Assembly (NCBI GenBank): GCA_023212695.1
Contig: JALCCG010000021.1
Location: forward strand, 62,001-126,000
Length of the DNA: 64,000 nucleotides
Reading direction: 5' to 3'
Origin: Sporisorium sorghi
Taxonomy: Eukaryota > Basidiomycota > Ustilaginomycetes > Ustilaginales > Ustilaginaceae
Shown: in pieces, positions 17,511 through 26,965 of the stretch
Layout of the letters: the number at the start of each line of letters is the position of its first letter
Numbering within the stretch: position 1 is the first letter of the stretch
Made by a program: the position numbers and the translations under genes
Notes under the pieces: generated by a model
Told to the model about the DNA's origin: nothing
Database searches by the model: none
What the model saw: only the letters and a program-made list of their open reading frames with translations

Positions 17511-19205
17511 ATGAGTATGCGAAGCAAAGGGAGTGCCTTTGTTGTCCTAGTGGCCATTGCGGTCGTTGTGTTTGTTCTGGTGTATGCGGGGATTACGTTA
17601 ACCTCCAATCTGGGAAAAAACCAAGCCGAGGTTAACTCGGAAGATGCAGCTAAGAAAATAAACAAAATCTACAAGGACATTGTGGTCACGGCGGCGGACC
17701 CGATCAAAGGTCAGGTTGACCTGGATCCGGTCGCCGTGGCGGATTCTTTGCCCGACATATCCAAATTCCCGATCTCGGTTGAGAATACAACGGAGCTCTT
17801 CGTCGAAATCTTCTCATCTCCGGAGAAGGCAGGACCGGGCATTGACGGATGGTTGAATGAAGTAGCAACGGAGTTCAACCTGTCGAAGCCGGTGGTGAAT
17901 GGAAAGCCGGTATCTGTGAAGATCCGCAACATCGCTTCAGGAACCGCAACCGATTACATAACATCAGGCAAGTACGTACCGGATGCGTTTACGCCCTCGA
18001 ATGAGCTGTGGGGGGAAATGGTTAAGGAATATGGCGTCAAGGCGGAGCTTGTATCCAAGCGTCTGACCGGAAATGTGACCGGTGTTGTGACCAGAAAGGC
18101 CAAATACGATGAGCTGGTGGAGAAGTACGGCTCCTTGAACGTCAAGACGCTGACGGATGCGATATCCAATAATGAGCTGGCGATGGGTTACACGGATCCT
18201 TTTGCCAGCTCCACGGGTCTTAACTTCCTGATTACGGCACTTGAAACGTTTGACAGTTCAGACCTGCTCAGCGAAAAAGCAGTGCAGGGCTTCGAGAAAT
18301 TCCAGGCGAACGTCCCTTTCACGGCCTCAACCACGATCCAGATGCGTGATGCGGCGAAGTCGGGCATGCTGGACGCTTTTGTTCTGGAGTACCAGACTTA
18401 TGTCAATGCGGCGGATATGAAGAGCGGTTACGTGTTTACTCCGTTTGGCGTAAGGCACGACAGTCCCTTGTATGCACTGGGGAACTTGCCGAAGGAGAAG
18501 TTAGAAATCATTAAGAAATTTGCAGCGTTTGTGGAACAGGATCCATATCAACAGTTAGCCGATAAAAAAGGGTTCAATGGCCTTAATGATTACCAATCCG
18601 AGCTGGATATCGTGGACAGCAGTCTGCTGCCGTCCGCACAGAAGCTGTGGAAGGAGAAGAAGGATGGCAACAAGCCGGTTGCGGCTGTATTTGTAGCGGA
18701 CGTATCAGGCAGCATGGACGGCGAGCCTCTGCACCGTCTTAAGGAATCCTTGCTGACGGGGCAGAAATATTTGGGCAGAGATAACAGCATCGGCTTCGTA
18801 TCGTATTCCACGGATGTCGCGATCAATCTTCCGATCGGCAAATACGACCTGAACCAGCAGTCGATGTTTGTTGGAGCGATTAACAGCCTTGAGGCCAGCG
18901 GGAATACCGCAACATTTGACGGCATTGTGGTGGCGATGAAGATGCTTCATGACGAGATGGCGGTGAATCCGGACGTGAAGCCTTTGATTTTTGTGCTGAG
19001 TGACGGGGAGACCAACGTAGGGCATTCCCTTGATGATATCCGGGAGCTCATTAAAGCCTTCAAAATCCCGGTATACACAATTGGATATAACGCCAACATC
19101 CAGGCGCTTCAAAGCATCTCCAGCATTAACGAAGCGGCCAGCATCAATGCCGATACGGATGATGTCGTGTATAAAATCGGTCAGCTGCTGAACGTGCAGA
19201 TGTAG
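17511..19205 (+). CDS. Membrane-anchored substrate-binding/VWA domain protein
   Basis: A 564-residue protein with an uncleaved N-terminal membrane anchor (about 7-30), then a region resembling periplasmic-binding proteins (about 75-370, with SGTATDYITSGKYVPDAFTPS and LAMGYTDPFASSTGLNFL). A C-terminal von Willebrand factor A domain follows (about 385-560). The metal-ion-dependent adhesion site is complete: DVSGS, a Thr in GNTATFDG, and LSDGETN. Such fusions may couple ligand binding to protein-protein contact outside the membrane (inference). It stands between XpaC-like and TelA genes, on the same strand and closely spaced. Start ATG 17511; an ATG two codons later is equally possible. Confidence 0.82.
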   Translation: MSMRSKGSAFVVLVAIAVVVFVLVYAGITLTSNLGKNQAEVNSEDAAKKINKIYKDIVVTAADPIKGQVDLDPVAVADSLPDISKFPISVENTTELFVEIFSSPEKAGPGIDGWLNEVATEFNLSKPVVNGKPVSVKIRNIASGTATDYITSGKYVPDAFTPSNELWGEMVKEYGVKAELVSKRLTGNVTGVVTRKAKYDELVEKYGSLNVKTLTDAISNNELAMGYTDPFASSTGLNFLITALETFDSSDLLSEKAVQGFEKFQANVPFTASTTIQMRDAAKSGMLDAFVLEYQTYVNAADMKSGYVFTPFGVRHDSPLYALGNLPKEKLEIIKKFAAFVEQDPYQQLADKKGFNGLNDYQSELDIVDSSLLPSAQKLWKEKKDGNKPVAAVFVADVSGSMDGEPLHRLKESLLTGQKYLGRDNSIGFVSYSTDVAINLPIGKYDLNQQSMFVGAINSLEASGNTATFDGIVVAMKMLHDEMAVNPDVKPLIFVLSDGETNVGHSLDDIRELIKAFKIPVYTIGYNANIQALQSISSINEAASINADTDDVVYKIGQLLNVQM

Positions 19206-19236
19206 TTTCATCCCAAGTGATACTCGCTCATTTTAA

Positions 19237-19278
19237 GAGATAAGCAAGCATAAACTCTAGAGGCATACCCCTTATCTC
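19237..19278. repeat. Small inverted repeat before the TelA gene
   Basis: GAGATAAG (19237-19244) is inverted as CTTATCTC (19271-19278). There is no T-run. It could be an internal regulatory hairpin or operator ahead of telA. Confidence 0.35.
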
Positions 19279-19346
19279 GGAAGGAAAGGGCATCTTATAT
19301 TATTCTGATATCGAAGTTTTTACAGAAACTTGTAGGAGGGGTTATA

Positions 19347-20486
19347 TTGTCATTTACGATGGAAGTCATTCGTCCCGAAGAGATTAAGCATGCGATTGAA
19401 GAGCAGGTGAAGCCCGAGCCAGAGGAAGTCACGCAGCTCAAGGAGCTGGCAGCGAGCAACGTGCAGGCCATCATGGAGCTGGATATCGAATCACTCGAGA
19501 AGAGAAGACAGGTACTGCAATCCATTGACACCTTCGGTATGGGCACGATGAGGTCCTCTTCGGAGAAGAATGGACTGCTGCAAGTATCGGTAGGAAGATT
19601 ATCCAAAACCGGGGACGAAGGCGGCCAGGTTGCCAGAGGTCTCACGGAGCTGCAGCTGCAGCTGAAGGATCTGGACCCGAGCGTCATCGATTTTGCGAAG
19701 AGCGGGATTCTGGGCATGGTGTTTAACCCGCTCCGGCGATATTTTGCCAAGTTTCAAAAAGCGGATGCCGTGATTTCGGATATCATCATTTCCCTGGATA
19801 AAGGAAAGACGGTATTAAAGAACGACAATACCACGCTCGAGATCGAGCAGCAGGCCCTCCGCGAGCTCACCAAAAGGCTGCAAAAGGAAATTCAGCTGGG
19901 TATGCTGATGGACACCGAAATCGAATCCCAGATTGAGGCGGCCAAAATACGCCAGGAGTCGGAGGACAAAATCCGGTTCATTACCGAGGAGGTACTGTTC
20001 CCGCTGCGCCAGCGGGTGATGGACCTGCAGCAGATGCTGGTCGTGAACCAGCAGGGGATCATGGCTATTGAAGTCGTCATCCGGAACAACAAGGAGTTGA
20101 TCCGCGGCGTGGATCGGGCAAGGAACGTAACGGTATCGGCGCTCAAAATCTCGGTGACGGTAGCCAGCGCCCTCTATAATCAGAAGATTGTCCTGAAGAA
20201 AATCGAGCTGTTGAACGAAACCACGAATAACCTGATCAGCGCAACCTCCAAAATGCTGAAGGATCAGGGTGCTGCCATTCACAAGCAATCGCTCGAAACG
20301 AGTATTTCCGTGGATACGTTGAAGCAAGCGTTCACGGATGTGCTGTCGGCTCTGGATTCCATCAGCACCTACAAGCAGGAGGCTCTTCCGCGGATGCGGG
20401 AGACGATCCAGCAGTTCAGCGAACTGGCCGTAACGGGCGAAGAGCAGATTCAGCGCTTGGAGCGGGGACATAAGCTGGGTTTGTAG
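19347..20486 (+). CDS. TelA family protein (toxic anion resistance family, YaaN-like)
   Basis: A 379-residue, largely alpha-helical cytoplasmic protein of the TelA family, linked to tellurite and other stress resistance in some bacteria, mechanism unknown. Family features are the long charged helices, LGMLMDTEIESQIE, and the conserved NVTVSALKISVTVASALYNQ (about 257-276). Start is TTG with TAGGAGGGG close upstream. It ends the XpaC-VWA-TelA set and is followed by a strong terminator. The 141-base gap before it holds a small inverted repeat, so it may have some independent control. Confidence 0.88.
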   Translation: MSFTMEVIRPEEIKHAIEEQVKPEPEEVTQLKELAASNVQAIMELDIESLEKRRQVLQSIDTFGMGTMRSSSEKNGLLQVSVGRLSKTGDEGGQVARGLTELQLQLKDLDPSVIDFAKSGILGMVFNPLRRYFAKFQKADAVISDIIISLDKGKTVLKNDNTTLEIEQQALRELTKRLQKEIQLGMLMDTEIESQIEAAKIRQESEDKIRFITEEVLFPLRQRVMDLQQMLVVNQQGIMAIEVVIRNNKELIRGVDRARNVTVSALKISVTVASALYNQKIVLKKIELLNETTNNLISATSKMLKDQGAAIHKQSLETSISVDTLKQAFTDVLSALDSISTYKQEALPRMRETIQQFSELAVTGEEQIQRLERGHKLGL

Positions 20487-20504
20487 ATGTGGACATAACG
20501 AAAT

Positions 20505-20540
20505 AAGAGTGAGCAGATAGGGTGCTGCGCACTCTTTTTT
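20505..20540 (+). terminator. Terminator after the TelA gene
   Basis: AAGAGTG pairs with CACTCTT, with an inner CAGCA-like stem, then six or more T. It may serve the convergent TetR gene as well. Confidence 0.8.
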
Positions 20541-20555
20541 ATGGGGACTTCATCC

Positions 20556-21179
20556 TTATGTTCTCAAATAATTGAGCAGGATGTGCTTAAGAATAGCCAG
20601 CTGTTTCTCGGGCGCGAGGTCAGGCTCGACCACCAGAATGTTCTTCTGGAGGGACAGCTTTCTGGCAAAAATACCAAACGTATTGATGATGGTAGAGAGC
20701 GTCTCGGAGATCGGAAGGTCGGCTTGAATCGACCCGTCCTGGATGCCTTGCTCGACAATGGTCGAGAATACCTTGGAGATGTTCCGGTAGACGGCGTTAA
20801 ACAGCTCGATATCTTCGAGAGGCTCCGTGAATTGAGCGGCATAACTCTCGAAATTCTCGAGCAGCTTGACGTTGGAACTGGCTTTTTGCTCCAGCAGGGA
20901 AATGAAGTTGTCGAAGAACAGCTCCAGCTTCTCGATGCAGGAAATCGGCAGGTCAGCGATGGAGTGAAAGGTCTCAAGGACGGCCTCCAGCTTCTTCGTC
21001 GCAACCGCAACAACAAGCTTCTCTTTGCGGGGAAAAAAGCGAAAAACGGTCGCTACGCCTATTTTGGCCTCGGTGGCCACATCCTGCATGGTGGCTTTTT
21101 CAATGCCTTTATGTGCAAACACATGCTCGGCTGCTTCTATGATGAGTTGGGTTCGGGTATGGCGAGTTTCAGGATTCAT
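20556..21179 (-). CDS. TetR/AcrR family transcriptional regulator
   Basis: A 207-residue dimeric repressor. The N-terminal TetR helix-turn-helix is clear (about 10-56, with ATMQDVATEAKIGVATVFRF and FPRKEKL). The C-terminal ligand domain is not assignable, so the inducer is unknown. AGAGGA lies nine bases before ATG. It runs divergently from the phosphotransferase gene across about 210 bases and convergently with telA. It may control either the phosphotransferase gene or itself. Confidence 0.88.
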   Translation of the reverse strand: MNPETRHTRTQLIIEAAEHVFAHKGIEKATMQDVATEAKIGVATVFRFFPRKEKLVVAVATKKLEAVLETFHSIADLPISCIEKLELFFDNFISLLEQKASSNVKLLENFESYAAQFTEPLEDIELFNAVYRNISKVFSTIVEQGIQDGSIQADLPISETLSTIINTFGIFARKLSLQKNILVVEPDLAPEKQLAILKHILLNYLRT

Positions 21180-21390
21180 AATAGGGGTCCTCTTTCATGC
21201 ATGACGATTTTATCTATCTCCCGTATTATATCCCTCCAACATTTTGACCACAACAATTGGAATTGAAAAAGGGATTGGGAGGGTTACCCTTGGAGCAGAG
21301 GAGGAGTGTGATCCGTAGATCTGACAGGGTCGCTTTTTGGTTAGGCTGATGGAATGGAATGTTCTTTAGTTTGTTAGGGGGTGCTGTGGA

Positions 21391-22341
21391 TTGGAACACC
21401 GGATGAAGTGGAGCATAGAAGCTGCAGACAAATTCGGATTGCTGGAAAAGAATCTGGAGCAAACGCATGACTCCGAGCATAGCTTGATTTCCTCCTATCG
21501 GCATGGAGAGCGCAAGGTTTTCCTGCGTATAACCGATGAGTCCCACAAGCCGTATGCGAAGATTGCAGGCGAAGTACAGTGGGTCGAGTTTCTGGCAAGC
21601 AAGGGTGTCTGTGTTTCGAGACCGCTGTACTCGGTAGATGGGAAGTTGGCGGAGCGCATCCCGGCGGAAGGCCGTGAATATACGGCCGTATGTTACGAGG
21701 AGGCCAAGGGGCGTCCGGTGGGAGAGAATGATGCCAATGAGCATCTATACAGGGGAATGGGCCAATTCATGGGCCATATGCACCGCATCACCCAAGCGTA
21801 CGTTCACCAGGATCCTGTCACGAAACGGCCGGACTGGTCATTTGAAGCCCAAAAGGTGTTGCATATCGATTTACCACCATCCGAACAGGAGATCATCTCT
21901 CGGTACCAGGCATTGTTTCATTATATCTCAGCCCTTCCGGTGTCAGCGGAGACTTATGGATTGATTCATGCTGATTTTCATTACGGTAATTTTTTTGTTC
22001 ATGGGAATTCGCTGTGTTTGATTGATTTTGATGCGAGTCGGTATTCATGGTTTATTGATGATATTGCGGTGGCTGCTTTTTTCTCAAGTTTAACCGAAGG
22101 GGCCGACCCGGACCCGGGCAAATTCCTTATGCCGTTCCTGGATGGATATCGTAGAGAGCATCAGCTGGAGGAGAAGTGGCTTCGGGAAATCCCATACTTC
22201 ATGAAGCTCCGGGAAATGGGCCGTTATATCAAACTGTTCCAAGCCTGCGGGGGAAAGTTCGACAACCTCCATCCGTGGGGGCAGTGGTACATGAAGGGGC
22301 GTAAGGAAACCATTCTGCGAAGTTTCCCAACATTTGAATAA
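21391..22341 (+). CDS. Aminoglycoside/choline-kinase-like phosphotransferase
   Basis: A 316-residue protein of the APH/ChoK kinase fold. The catalytic loop LIHADFHYGNFF (about 191-202, with Asp and Asn in place) and the metal-binding motif LIDFDAS are intact. An N-lobe resembling FLRITDESH precedes them. The substrate cannot be told; members include small-molecule kinases and spore-associated proteins, and nothing here points specifically to antibiotic resistance. The TTG start has a GGGGG-rich ribosome site about seven bases upstream; an ATG four codons later is the alternative. Confidence 0.82.
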   Translation: MEHRMKWSIEAADKFGLLEKNLEQTHDSEHSLISSYRHGERKVFLRITDESHKPYAKIAGEVQWVEFLASKGVCVSRPLYSVDGKLAERIPAEGREYTAVCYEEAKGRPVGENDANEHLYRGMGQFMGHMHRITQAYVHQDPVTKRPDWSFEAQKVLHIDLPPSEQEIISRYQALFHYISALPVSAETYGLIHADFHYGNFFVHGNSLCLIDFDASRYSWFIDDIAVAAFFSSLTEGADPDPGKFLMPFLDGYRREHQLEEKWLREIPYFMKLREMGRYIKLFQACGGKFDNLHPWGQWYMKGRKETILRSFPTFE

Positions 22342-22474
22342 GCATTGGCTTTGGTTTGAAGGGCGGCGTGTCCCGGAGAGAGCTGCTGGCAGCGTCATTA
22401 GTGCTGTCCGTGTCCATATCAATCCCAAAATAATGGCTTACGACGGCACTGCCTTTCTTGCGATGTTATGAACA

Positions 22475-22513
22475 ACAGCCTTAGTCCCGAGATGATCACG
22501 GAGCTAAGGCTGT
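22475..22513. terminator. Bidirectional stem-loop between convergent genes
   Basis: ACAGCCTTAG (22475-22484) pairs perfectly with CTAAGGCTGT (22504-22513). It lies between the phosphotransferase end and the DUF2500 end. The T-runs are poor on both strands. Confidence 0.55.
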
Positions 22514-22579
22514 CGTTCTGTGGCGATATTTTAAGTAGGAGCACGGTTGCAATTTAGAATGGTATGATCTTCATATCCA

Positions 22580-22993
22580 TTAGGATTGCGGCTGCAGATT
22601 CCGCTCAAACGCAACGATCCAATCGCCCTGGATGGAAGCATAGCCGGTATCTCCCTCCACAACAAGACCGTATAGATTTTTGACGTCGAGGTACTCTCTT
22701 CGTTCTCCATTATCAAATTCGAGGGTGATGTAATAATACGTGCGGGACGAGTGGTTCGCGTGCATCATTCCGTTGTCGTCGTTGTGGTGATTGGTATGAT
22801 GGCGGACGTCCATCCGTTTGGAGACCACCCGGGCAAATTCGGAAGTGCGTGGCGATTTGGCATTCTTGACATAGCGGGCGCCATTGGAGATGAAGCCGAT
22901 AATCACAATAACGAACACAATCCCGATCAGAATGGGAACCAGCGTAAACATAAAATCAAACCCTCCGCCAAAAGACATTCCTTGGGGCATCAT
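22580..22993 (-). CDS. DUF2500 family membrane protein
   Basis: A 137-residue protein with one hydrophobic segment near the N-terminus (FTLVPILIGIVFVIVIIGF) and a C-terminal beta-rich domain typical of DUF2500 (RVVSKRMDVRHH, YYITLEFDNGERREYLDV). A His/Asn-rich stretch sits between the two. The function is unknown. The first ATG of an ATGATG pair at 22993 is chosen because AAGGAGGT lies seven bases upstream; the longer frame would place that site inside the gene. Confidence 0.82.
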   Translation of the reverse strand: MMPQGMSFGGGFDFMFTLVPILIGIVFVIVIIGFISNGARYVKNAKSPRTSEFARVVSKRMDVRHHTNHHNDDNGMMHANHSSRTYYYITLEFDNGERREYLDVKNLYGLVVEGDTGYASIQGDWIVAFERNLQPQS

Positions 22994-23117
22994 CGACGGT
23001 ACCTCCTTCTGTCCGTAATTTTCATTGTTTATATGTACGGTACCCATGGTTGAAATGTTTCAAATTTTGAAATATGTCTGCCGACGATCCTACTGAAGCA
23101 ATAAGTAATGGCCCCAC

Positions 23118-23139
23118 ATCCCCCTGCAGGGGGATTTTT
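23118..23139 (+). promoter_or_regulatory. G/C hairpin with T-run, followed by a -10 element
   Basis: ATCCCCCTGCAGGGGGAT is a perfect palindrome followed by TTTTC, so it looks like a plus-strand terminator although no plus-strand gene precedes it closely. A TATAAT at 23157-23162 lies between it and the next gene. It may insulate that promoter. Confidence 0.5.
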
Positions 23140-23189
23140 CGTTGGAAAGGTTGAGATATAATAGATTTGCTTAAAAGGGGGAATGAGAG

Positions 23190-26100
23190 TTGAAGCTGGA
23201 GAAAAGTGTAGTCAGAGCCCGCAGATTGCTACCGATCCTTCTGGGTCTGTCTCTGTTGGCTGCACCCTTACAGGGGCATGCCGCGGACAAACTGCTAGTT
23301 CAGGATGGCGTGTTATACCACGCGGGAACAAATCCTTACGACGCTGTGGCAGATGACGTCAATGGGGACGGAAGAGCGGATGTCATTGTTTTCGATTTGG
23401 TGGAAAATAAAATATCTGTTCTCCTGGGTAACGGGGATGGAACCTTCCAGATGAAGCAGGATACTTCTGTCGGGAGGTCTCCTCGGGCGGTCACTGTTGC
23501 CGACTTTAATGGCGATGGGCATGCAGATGTGGCAGTGTCGAATGCCGTGGATAATACGGTAGGCATTCTGATAGGACGCGGGGATGGGACATTCGAACAA
23601 CAAGTGGCGTACCCGACAGGCAATTGGCCAGTGGGATTGGCAGCTAAGGATTTTAACGGGGATGGGATCTTGGATCTCGCCGTAACGAACAACAGCTCCA
23701 ACACCGTATCCATCTTGCGGGGCATGGGTGATGGAACATTTAGGACAGCGATCACAGTACCTGTAGGGATGTCACCTCGCAGTGTAGCCTCTGAGGATTT
23801 GAATAGCGACGGGATCGTGGATTTAGCTGTTGCTAATGTAGGATCGAATAACGTAAACATATTGCTTGGTGACGGCCAGGGCGGGTTTACTTCCGTATTG
23901 GCCATCAGTTCGGGAAGATCGCCTATTGGTCTTCAAGCAGCCGATTTGAATTCAGACGGGTACATGGACCTGGCGTTAGCCGCCAATGGAGATCACACGG
24001 CGAACGTGTTTCTTGGTAACGGGGACGGAACGTTCAGGCCTGTTATTACACTTCCATTGGGGCATTCTCCTCTAGATCTTGAGGTTGCTGATTTTGATGG
24101 GGATGGTAATCTGGATCTCCTCGGAGGAGTCCAGGATTCATCCAATCCGATACTGCTGGGCAACGGGGATGGCACCTTTCAATCTGCCCGGACATATTTC
24201 GACCGGCCGTCATCTGCGGTGGCTTCGGGGGATTTTAACGGGGACGGCAAAGCAGATATAATCGATATCAGTTATGGCTATATTAAAATCTTCAACAGTG
24301 CTGCTGAGGGTGTTGTGTCCCTGGCGCAGAATCGATACGAGGCTGCCGAGAATTCGGCAAGCGTGACGGTTTCGGTCTACCGGGCAGCAGGCAGCTACGG
24401 TCAAACCAAGGTTTCGCTTCGCACAATAGAAGGAACAGCAATTGCCGGTACGGATTATAACTCCGTTGATGAGCTGCTTGTGTTTAATGAAGGAGAGACA
24501 ACCAAGTCTTATCCCATTTCCATTATAGGCAGGAATGGGGATCAGGGGGATCGGACATTTTTTGTTGAACTGGGTAATCCGACGAACGGTGCTGTTCTTG
24601 GAGCATCTGCGAGAGCCGAAGTGACGATTCGTGAACCGGTAGCTGTTCCGGATACAACGCCCCCTGTCCTTGATGTCTCCAAGTTTCGTATCATCGATCA
24701 GTATCAGGGAATGCCGGATCAATTGTACGGTGAGGCAGGTGCGGTCAGCGAAGCTGGAGCGATGGTGAAGGCGTACCCTTGGGTAGATGCCGATGCGGAC
24801 GGCACAGTAAATGCCGGAGAATTGGGAGCACCGATTGGGCTGGGCCTCAGTGCAGCCGACGGCTCAATACTGCCTGCTGATATCGGTGACCTCAGTCCGG
24901 GTACCTACGCATTCGTTGTGACCGCAGCGGATGCCGCTGGTAATGAATCCGCTCAGGAGGCGTCAGCCGTTGTCACGATGACACTCGTTAAGGATGTGCC
25001 GCCGGATTCTCCGGACACGTCCCCGCCTTCATGGCAAACCGGCGCGGAGCTGATATTCTCCCGTGTTACGTCAAGTGCCGTTACCCTGGAGTGGCCAGCA
25101 GCAAGTGACGACAGGGGAATTGCTGCTTATGAAATATATCAAGGCGGTACGATTATACAATCTGTTCCTGCAACAACTAGAAATTATACAATAAACGGCT
25201 TGGCCGCGAATACGACCTATAATTTTGCGATTAAAGCAGTGGATGCGGCCCGAAATGCCAGCCCAGGGCTTGAAGGGACCATTCAGTCTGCTTCAGCTCC
25301 GGGTTCCGGCTCGGGGTCAGGGTCAGGATCAGGATCAGGATCATCGTCCTCGGGCTCCGTTCCATCGGTACTATCTTCGGAATCCAGGCTGCAGCAGCTG
25401 AGCCTTACGGCAGGGGACCAACCAATCACATTGACTCCACCATTCCAGGCAGGGGTTTACGATTATACGGTAACCACCAAGGAAGCTCAAGTTGTAGTGA
25501 GCCCTCGTATCATGCATTCTGCTGCAAAAGTTGAGATCAACGGTGAGCGGGTAACCTCCGGTTACACGGTTCCTCTAAAGGACGGGGATAATGTCTTGAC
25601 GATTCGTGTTCAGGCTGAGGATGGATCGGCGACAACCTATCGCCTTACCTTGAAGCGAGAGCCATTGGAGGAGACAGGGGACCAGCCGGATCAAGAGATT
25701 CAGAACTCTTTTATTGACATACAGGGGCATTGGGCCGAGCCCGACATTCAGAAGGCTTTTACGCTCGGGATTGTTAAGGGAGACGTATCCGGTACTTTCC
25801 GTCCCCATGCTTCTGTCAGCCGCGCCGAATGGGCGGTTATGATGGGAAGATTGCTGAAAGCCGATCTAACCGGCTCTTCCATAAGCTTTACCGATGGCAA
25901 TTCGATACCTGCCTGGGCTCATGATGGGGTTCATATGGCGGTTACGGAAGGTCTTATGATCGGTTATGCCGACGGCACCTTCCGGCCTGGCCAGCCGATT
26001 ACGCGCGCCGAGATCGCCGCGGTGCTGTCCCGTGTGATGAATGAGTCCGGTGAAATGGACGGGAATACCTCCTATGCTGATGACAGCGGGATTCCAGTCT

Positions 26101-26243
26101 GGGCTAAGCCGTACGTACAAGCGGCTGCAGATTATGGACTGCTCCAAGGAAGAGGCGCTAACCGTTTTGCTCCGAACGAGCCGATGACGCGGGCGGAAGC
26201 AGCCGTTCTGCTCGTTAGACTGTCCCGTGTGTTGGGACCATGA
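23190..26243 (+). CDS. SLH-anchored surface protein with seven FG-GAP/VCBS repeats
   Basis: A 1017-residue exported protein. After a signal peptide (about 1-32) come seven FG-GAP/VCBS repeats, each of the form F-N-G-D-G-x-x-D-[LIV] followed by LLGNGDGTF, enough for a closed seven-bladed calcium-binding propeller (about 45-375). Then a Calx-beta motif (about 380-475), Ig-like and fibronectin type III modules (about 485-700), a Gly-Ser repeat linker near 707-722, a cadherin-like beta-sandwich (about 730-825) and three SLH repeats (about 840-1017). No catalytic site is visible; a surface adhesin or scaffold is likely. Start is TTG behind an AAAGGGGGAAT site. Confidence 0.85.
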   Translation: MKLEKSVVRARRLLPILLGLSLLAAPLQGHAADKLLVQDGVLYHAGTNPYDAVADDVNGDGRADVIVFDLVENKISVLLGNGDGTFQMKQDTSVGRSPRAVTVADFNGDGHADVAVSNAVDNTVGILIGRGDGTFEQQVAYPTGNWPVGLAAKDFNGDGILDLAVTNNSSNTVSILRGMGDGTFRTAITVPVGMSPRSVASEDLNSDGIVDLAVANVGSNNVNILLGDGQGGFTSVLAISSGRSPIGLQAADLNSDGYMDLALAANGDHTANVFLGNGDGTFRPVITLPLGHSPLDLEVADFDGDGNLDLLGGVQDSSNPILLGNGDGTFQSARTYFDRPSSAVASGDFNGDGKADIIDISYGYIKIFNSAAEGVVSLAQNRYEAAENSASVTVSVYRAAGSYGQTKVSLRTIEGTAIAGTDYNSVDELLVFNEGETTKSYPISIIGRNGDQGDRTFFVELGNPTNGAVLGASARAEVTIREPVAVPDTTPPVLDVSKFRIIDQYQGMPDQLYGEAGAVSEAGAMVKAYPWVDADADGTVNAGELGAPIGLGLSAADGSILPADIGDLSPGTYAFVVTAADAAGNESAQEASAVVTMTLVKDVPPDSPDTSPPSWQTGAELIFSRVTSSAVTLEWPAASDDRGIAAYEIYQGGTIIQSVPATTRNYTINGLAANTTYNFAIKAVDAARNASPGLEGTIQSASAPGSGSGSGSGSGSGSSSSGSVPSVLSSESRLQQLSLTAGDQPITLTPPFQAGVYDYTVTTKEAQVVVSPRIMHSAAKVEINGERVTSGYTVPLKDGDNVLTIRVQAEDGSATTYRLTLKREPLEETGDQPDQEIQNSFIDIQGHWAEPDIQKAFTLGIVKGDVSGTFRPHASVSRAEWAVMMGRLLKADLTGSSISFTDGNSIPAWAHDGVHMAVTEGLMIGYADGTFRPGQPITRAEIAAVLSRVMNESGEMDGNTSYADDSGIPVWAKPYVQAAADYGLLQGRGANRFAPNEPMTRAEAAVLLVRLSRVLGP

Positions 26244-26307
26244 TTGCATGTGGATCCATAGAAACTCCAGAGTTCTACGGATAGCTGTTAGGGTTTTATC
26301 AATCAGA

Positions 26308-26337
26308 AAGCGGCCTCCGAGGGAGGTCGCTTTTTTT
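26308..26337 (+). terminator. Terminator after the FG-GAP/SLH gene
   Basis: AAGCGGCCTC pairs with GAGGTCGCTT (one G-T pair), CGAG loop region, then a run of seven T. Confidence 0.85.
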
Positions 26338-26380
26338 GTCGTACGAACGTTTGACCCTATTTTATGAAGCAGTGATTTCT

Positions 26381-26965
26381 TTATCCCTTGAGATCCGCAT
26401 AATGCAGTCCCAACTGATAAGAGCGCTCCAGCAAGCCCTCCATGTGCTCCGGTATAGCTTCCAGGGTGTCGTAGAAGAACTCTACTCGGGAATTCTCGAT
26501 TCCGGAGTAATTGGAGATCCCGACATTGAGGGAATGGGAGAGCATTTGATCGTAGCTGCGCTTGGCAAAATGGTCTTCTGAAGCGCCTGCCAAGGCCAGC
26601 CATAACACCTGTTTATGGTGAAGCTTCGAGCCGCCGCCGTAAGCAAAGCCTTGATTCCAGACACGGTCGATATACCCCTTCAGCATCGCGGGGACCCCAT
26701 ACCACCACACCGGGAAGATGTAAGCCAGTGCATCGTGCTCCTTCATTCGTGATATTTCGGCTTCAACCTCGGGAGAATAAAGCTTCTTAGGATCAGACCA
26801 ATCGGGTTCGTCGGCCTCCCATAGGACCGGATTGAAACCTATGCGATGAAGGTCCAGTACTTCCGCTTCATGCCCGGCATCCCGAAGCCCCTGCACAAAT
26901 CTCGCGGTAACTGCAAACGTAAAGGAATTTTTCCGTGGGTGTGTGACAACCGTTAGTACTTTCAT
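26381..26965 (-). CDS. NAD(P)H:quinone oxidoreductase (flavodoxin_2 family)
   Basis: A 194-residue flavoprotein of the NQO1/KefF/MdaB type that reduces quinones or electrophiles with NAD(P)H. Signs are the FMN phosphate loop THPRKNSFTFA, FPVWWYGVPAMLKGYIDRVW around 84-103, and GFAYGGG. The start overlaps by four bases (ATGA) with the short upstream ORF. The divergent HxlR gene is its probable regulator, as is usual for electrophile-responsive reductases. Confidence 0.88.
   Translation of the reverse strand: MKVLTVVTHPRKNSFTFAVTARFVQGLRDAGHEAEVLDLHRIGFNPVLWEADEPDWSDPKKLYSPEVEAEISRMKEHDALAYIFPVWWYGVPAMLKGYIDRVWNQGFAYGGGSKLHHKQVLWLALAGASEDHFAKRSYDQMLSHSLNVGISNYSGIENSRVEFFYDTLEAIPEHMEGLLERSYQLGLHYADLKG

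Noticed and set aside
21391..22341. Aminoglycoside resistance gene
   Set aside because: The APH-type kinase fold alone does not show resistance; the sequence lacks features tying it to a known resistance enzyme.
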